Below, piece by piece: positions 6,405 to 6,535 of a stretch of 6,535 bases of DNA (position 1 is the first letter of the stretch; each line of letters starts with the position of its first letter). Source of the DNA: an uncultured Clostridia bacterium (GTDB lineage: Bacteria; Bacillota; Clostridia; Oscillospirales; Acutalibacteraceae); NCBI GenBank assembly GCA_946187095.1, contig CAMHPW010000061.1, positions 1 to 6,535 on the forward strand, given 5' to 3'. A program made the position numbers and the translations under genes. The notes under the pieces are model-generated. The model was not told the DNA's origin. It searched no databases and saw only the letters and a list, made by a program, of their open reading frames with translations.

Positions 6405-6457
6405 CGTTGCAATCACAAAATGATACCGTTTTTTACCCATGTGTAAAATTTTCCCCT

Positions 6458-6486
6458 GTTATAACATTCCGCCTTATTTTTGTCAA
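6458..6486 (-). promoter_or_regulatory. Distal, near-consensus leftward promoter
   Basis: On the minus strand TTGACA (6481-6486, perfect) and TATAAC (6458-6463, 5 of 6) are 17 bp apart, with TGT before the -10 as an extended -10. Predicted start is near 6451. The transcript would run about 150 bases to the LRR start codon through the hairpin at 6385-6398, or end there as an RNA of about 75 bases. By consensus it scores better than the proximal promoter. Confidence 0.65.
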
Positions 6487-6494
6487 TATTCACG

Positions 6495-6523
6495 TTGATT
6501 TGCGTATCAAAAAAGAGTATAAT
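6495..6523 (+). promoter_or_regulatory. Rightward sigma-A promoter of a gene outside the window
   Basis: TTGATT (6495-6500) and a perfect TATAAT (6518-6523) are separated by 17 bp. Transcription would start near 6530, so the gene it drives begins beyond the window's right edge and cannot be named. Its -35 box is 8 bp from the -35 of the distal leftward promoter. Confidence 0.68.
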
Positions 6524-6535
6524 GAATGTGGAATG

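Noticed and set aside
6135..6440. Minus-strand 101-codon frame overlapping the start of the LRR gene, considered as a leader peptide
   Set aside because: No ribosome-binding site precedes its ATG, it runs through the hairpin, promoter and RBS of the LRR gene, and its second half is the LRR gene in another frame. Composition is not protein-like.

Overview
The window is a contig end from a low-to-mid GC Gram-positive anaerobe, most likely a gut or rumen Clostridia of the Ruminococcus/Oscillospiraceae type. That placement is inference. It rests on a giant secreted LRR_5 (BspA-like) protein ending in Ruminococcus-style 'triple tyrosine' Ig-like repeats, clear GGAGGT/AGGTG ribosome-binding sites, sigma-A-type promoters and U-tract hairpin terminators. 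The first 35 bases are not biological: they match the Illumina P5/Read-1 adapter, so the true sequence begins at about base 36 and the first gene is cut there.

Layout, left to right: (1) 1-35, adapter. (2) 36-1126, plus strand, the C-terminal part of a NatB-like ABC-2 exporter permease; its N-terminus, and probably its ATPase partner, lie beyond the contig end. (3) 1130-1168, one hairpin with U tracts on both sides that serves as a shared terminator for two convergent genes. (4) 1170-1637, minus strand, a 155-residue TspO/MBR-family membrane protein with a GTG start. (5) 1687-1721, terminator of the next minus-strand gene, which also lies in the tspO promoter region. (6) 1748-6298, minus strand, a 1516-residue secreted leucine-rich-repeat protein that fills 70% of the window. 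(7) 6299-6535, an intergenic control region with two leftward promoters, a hairpin between them, and a strong rightward promoter for a gene outside the window.

The large protein reads in order: signal peptide, short N-terminal strand region, 13 LRR_5 repeats at a 23-residue average period, seven longer modules at an 81-84 residue period, a GSxAExY-type cap, one Big_2 Ig-like domain, and five tandem 86-93 residue triple-tyrosine repeats. It has no LPXTG motif, dockerin or C-terminal membrane anchor. The three genes show no sign of a shared pathway; each appears to have its own terminator and the two minus-strand genes their own promoters. I found no defence system, CRISPR array, mobile element or RNA gene. 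The points most worth a second look are the very regular two-tier repeat architecture, the back-to-back promoters whose -35 boxes are 8 bp apart, and the adapter contamination.
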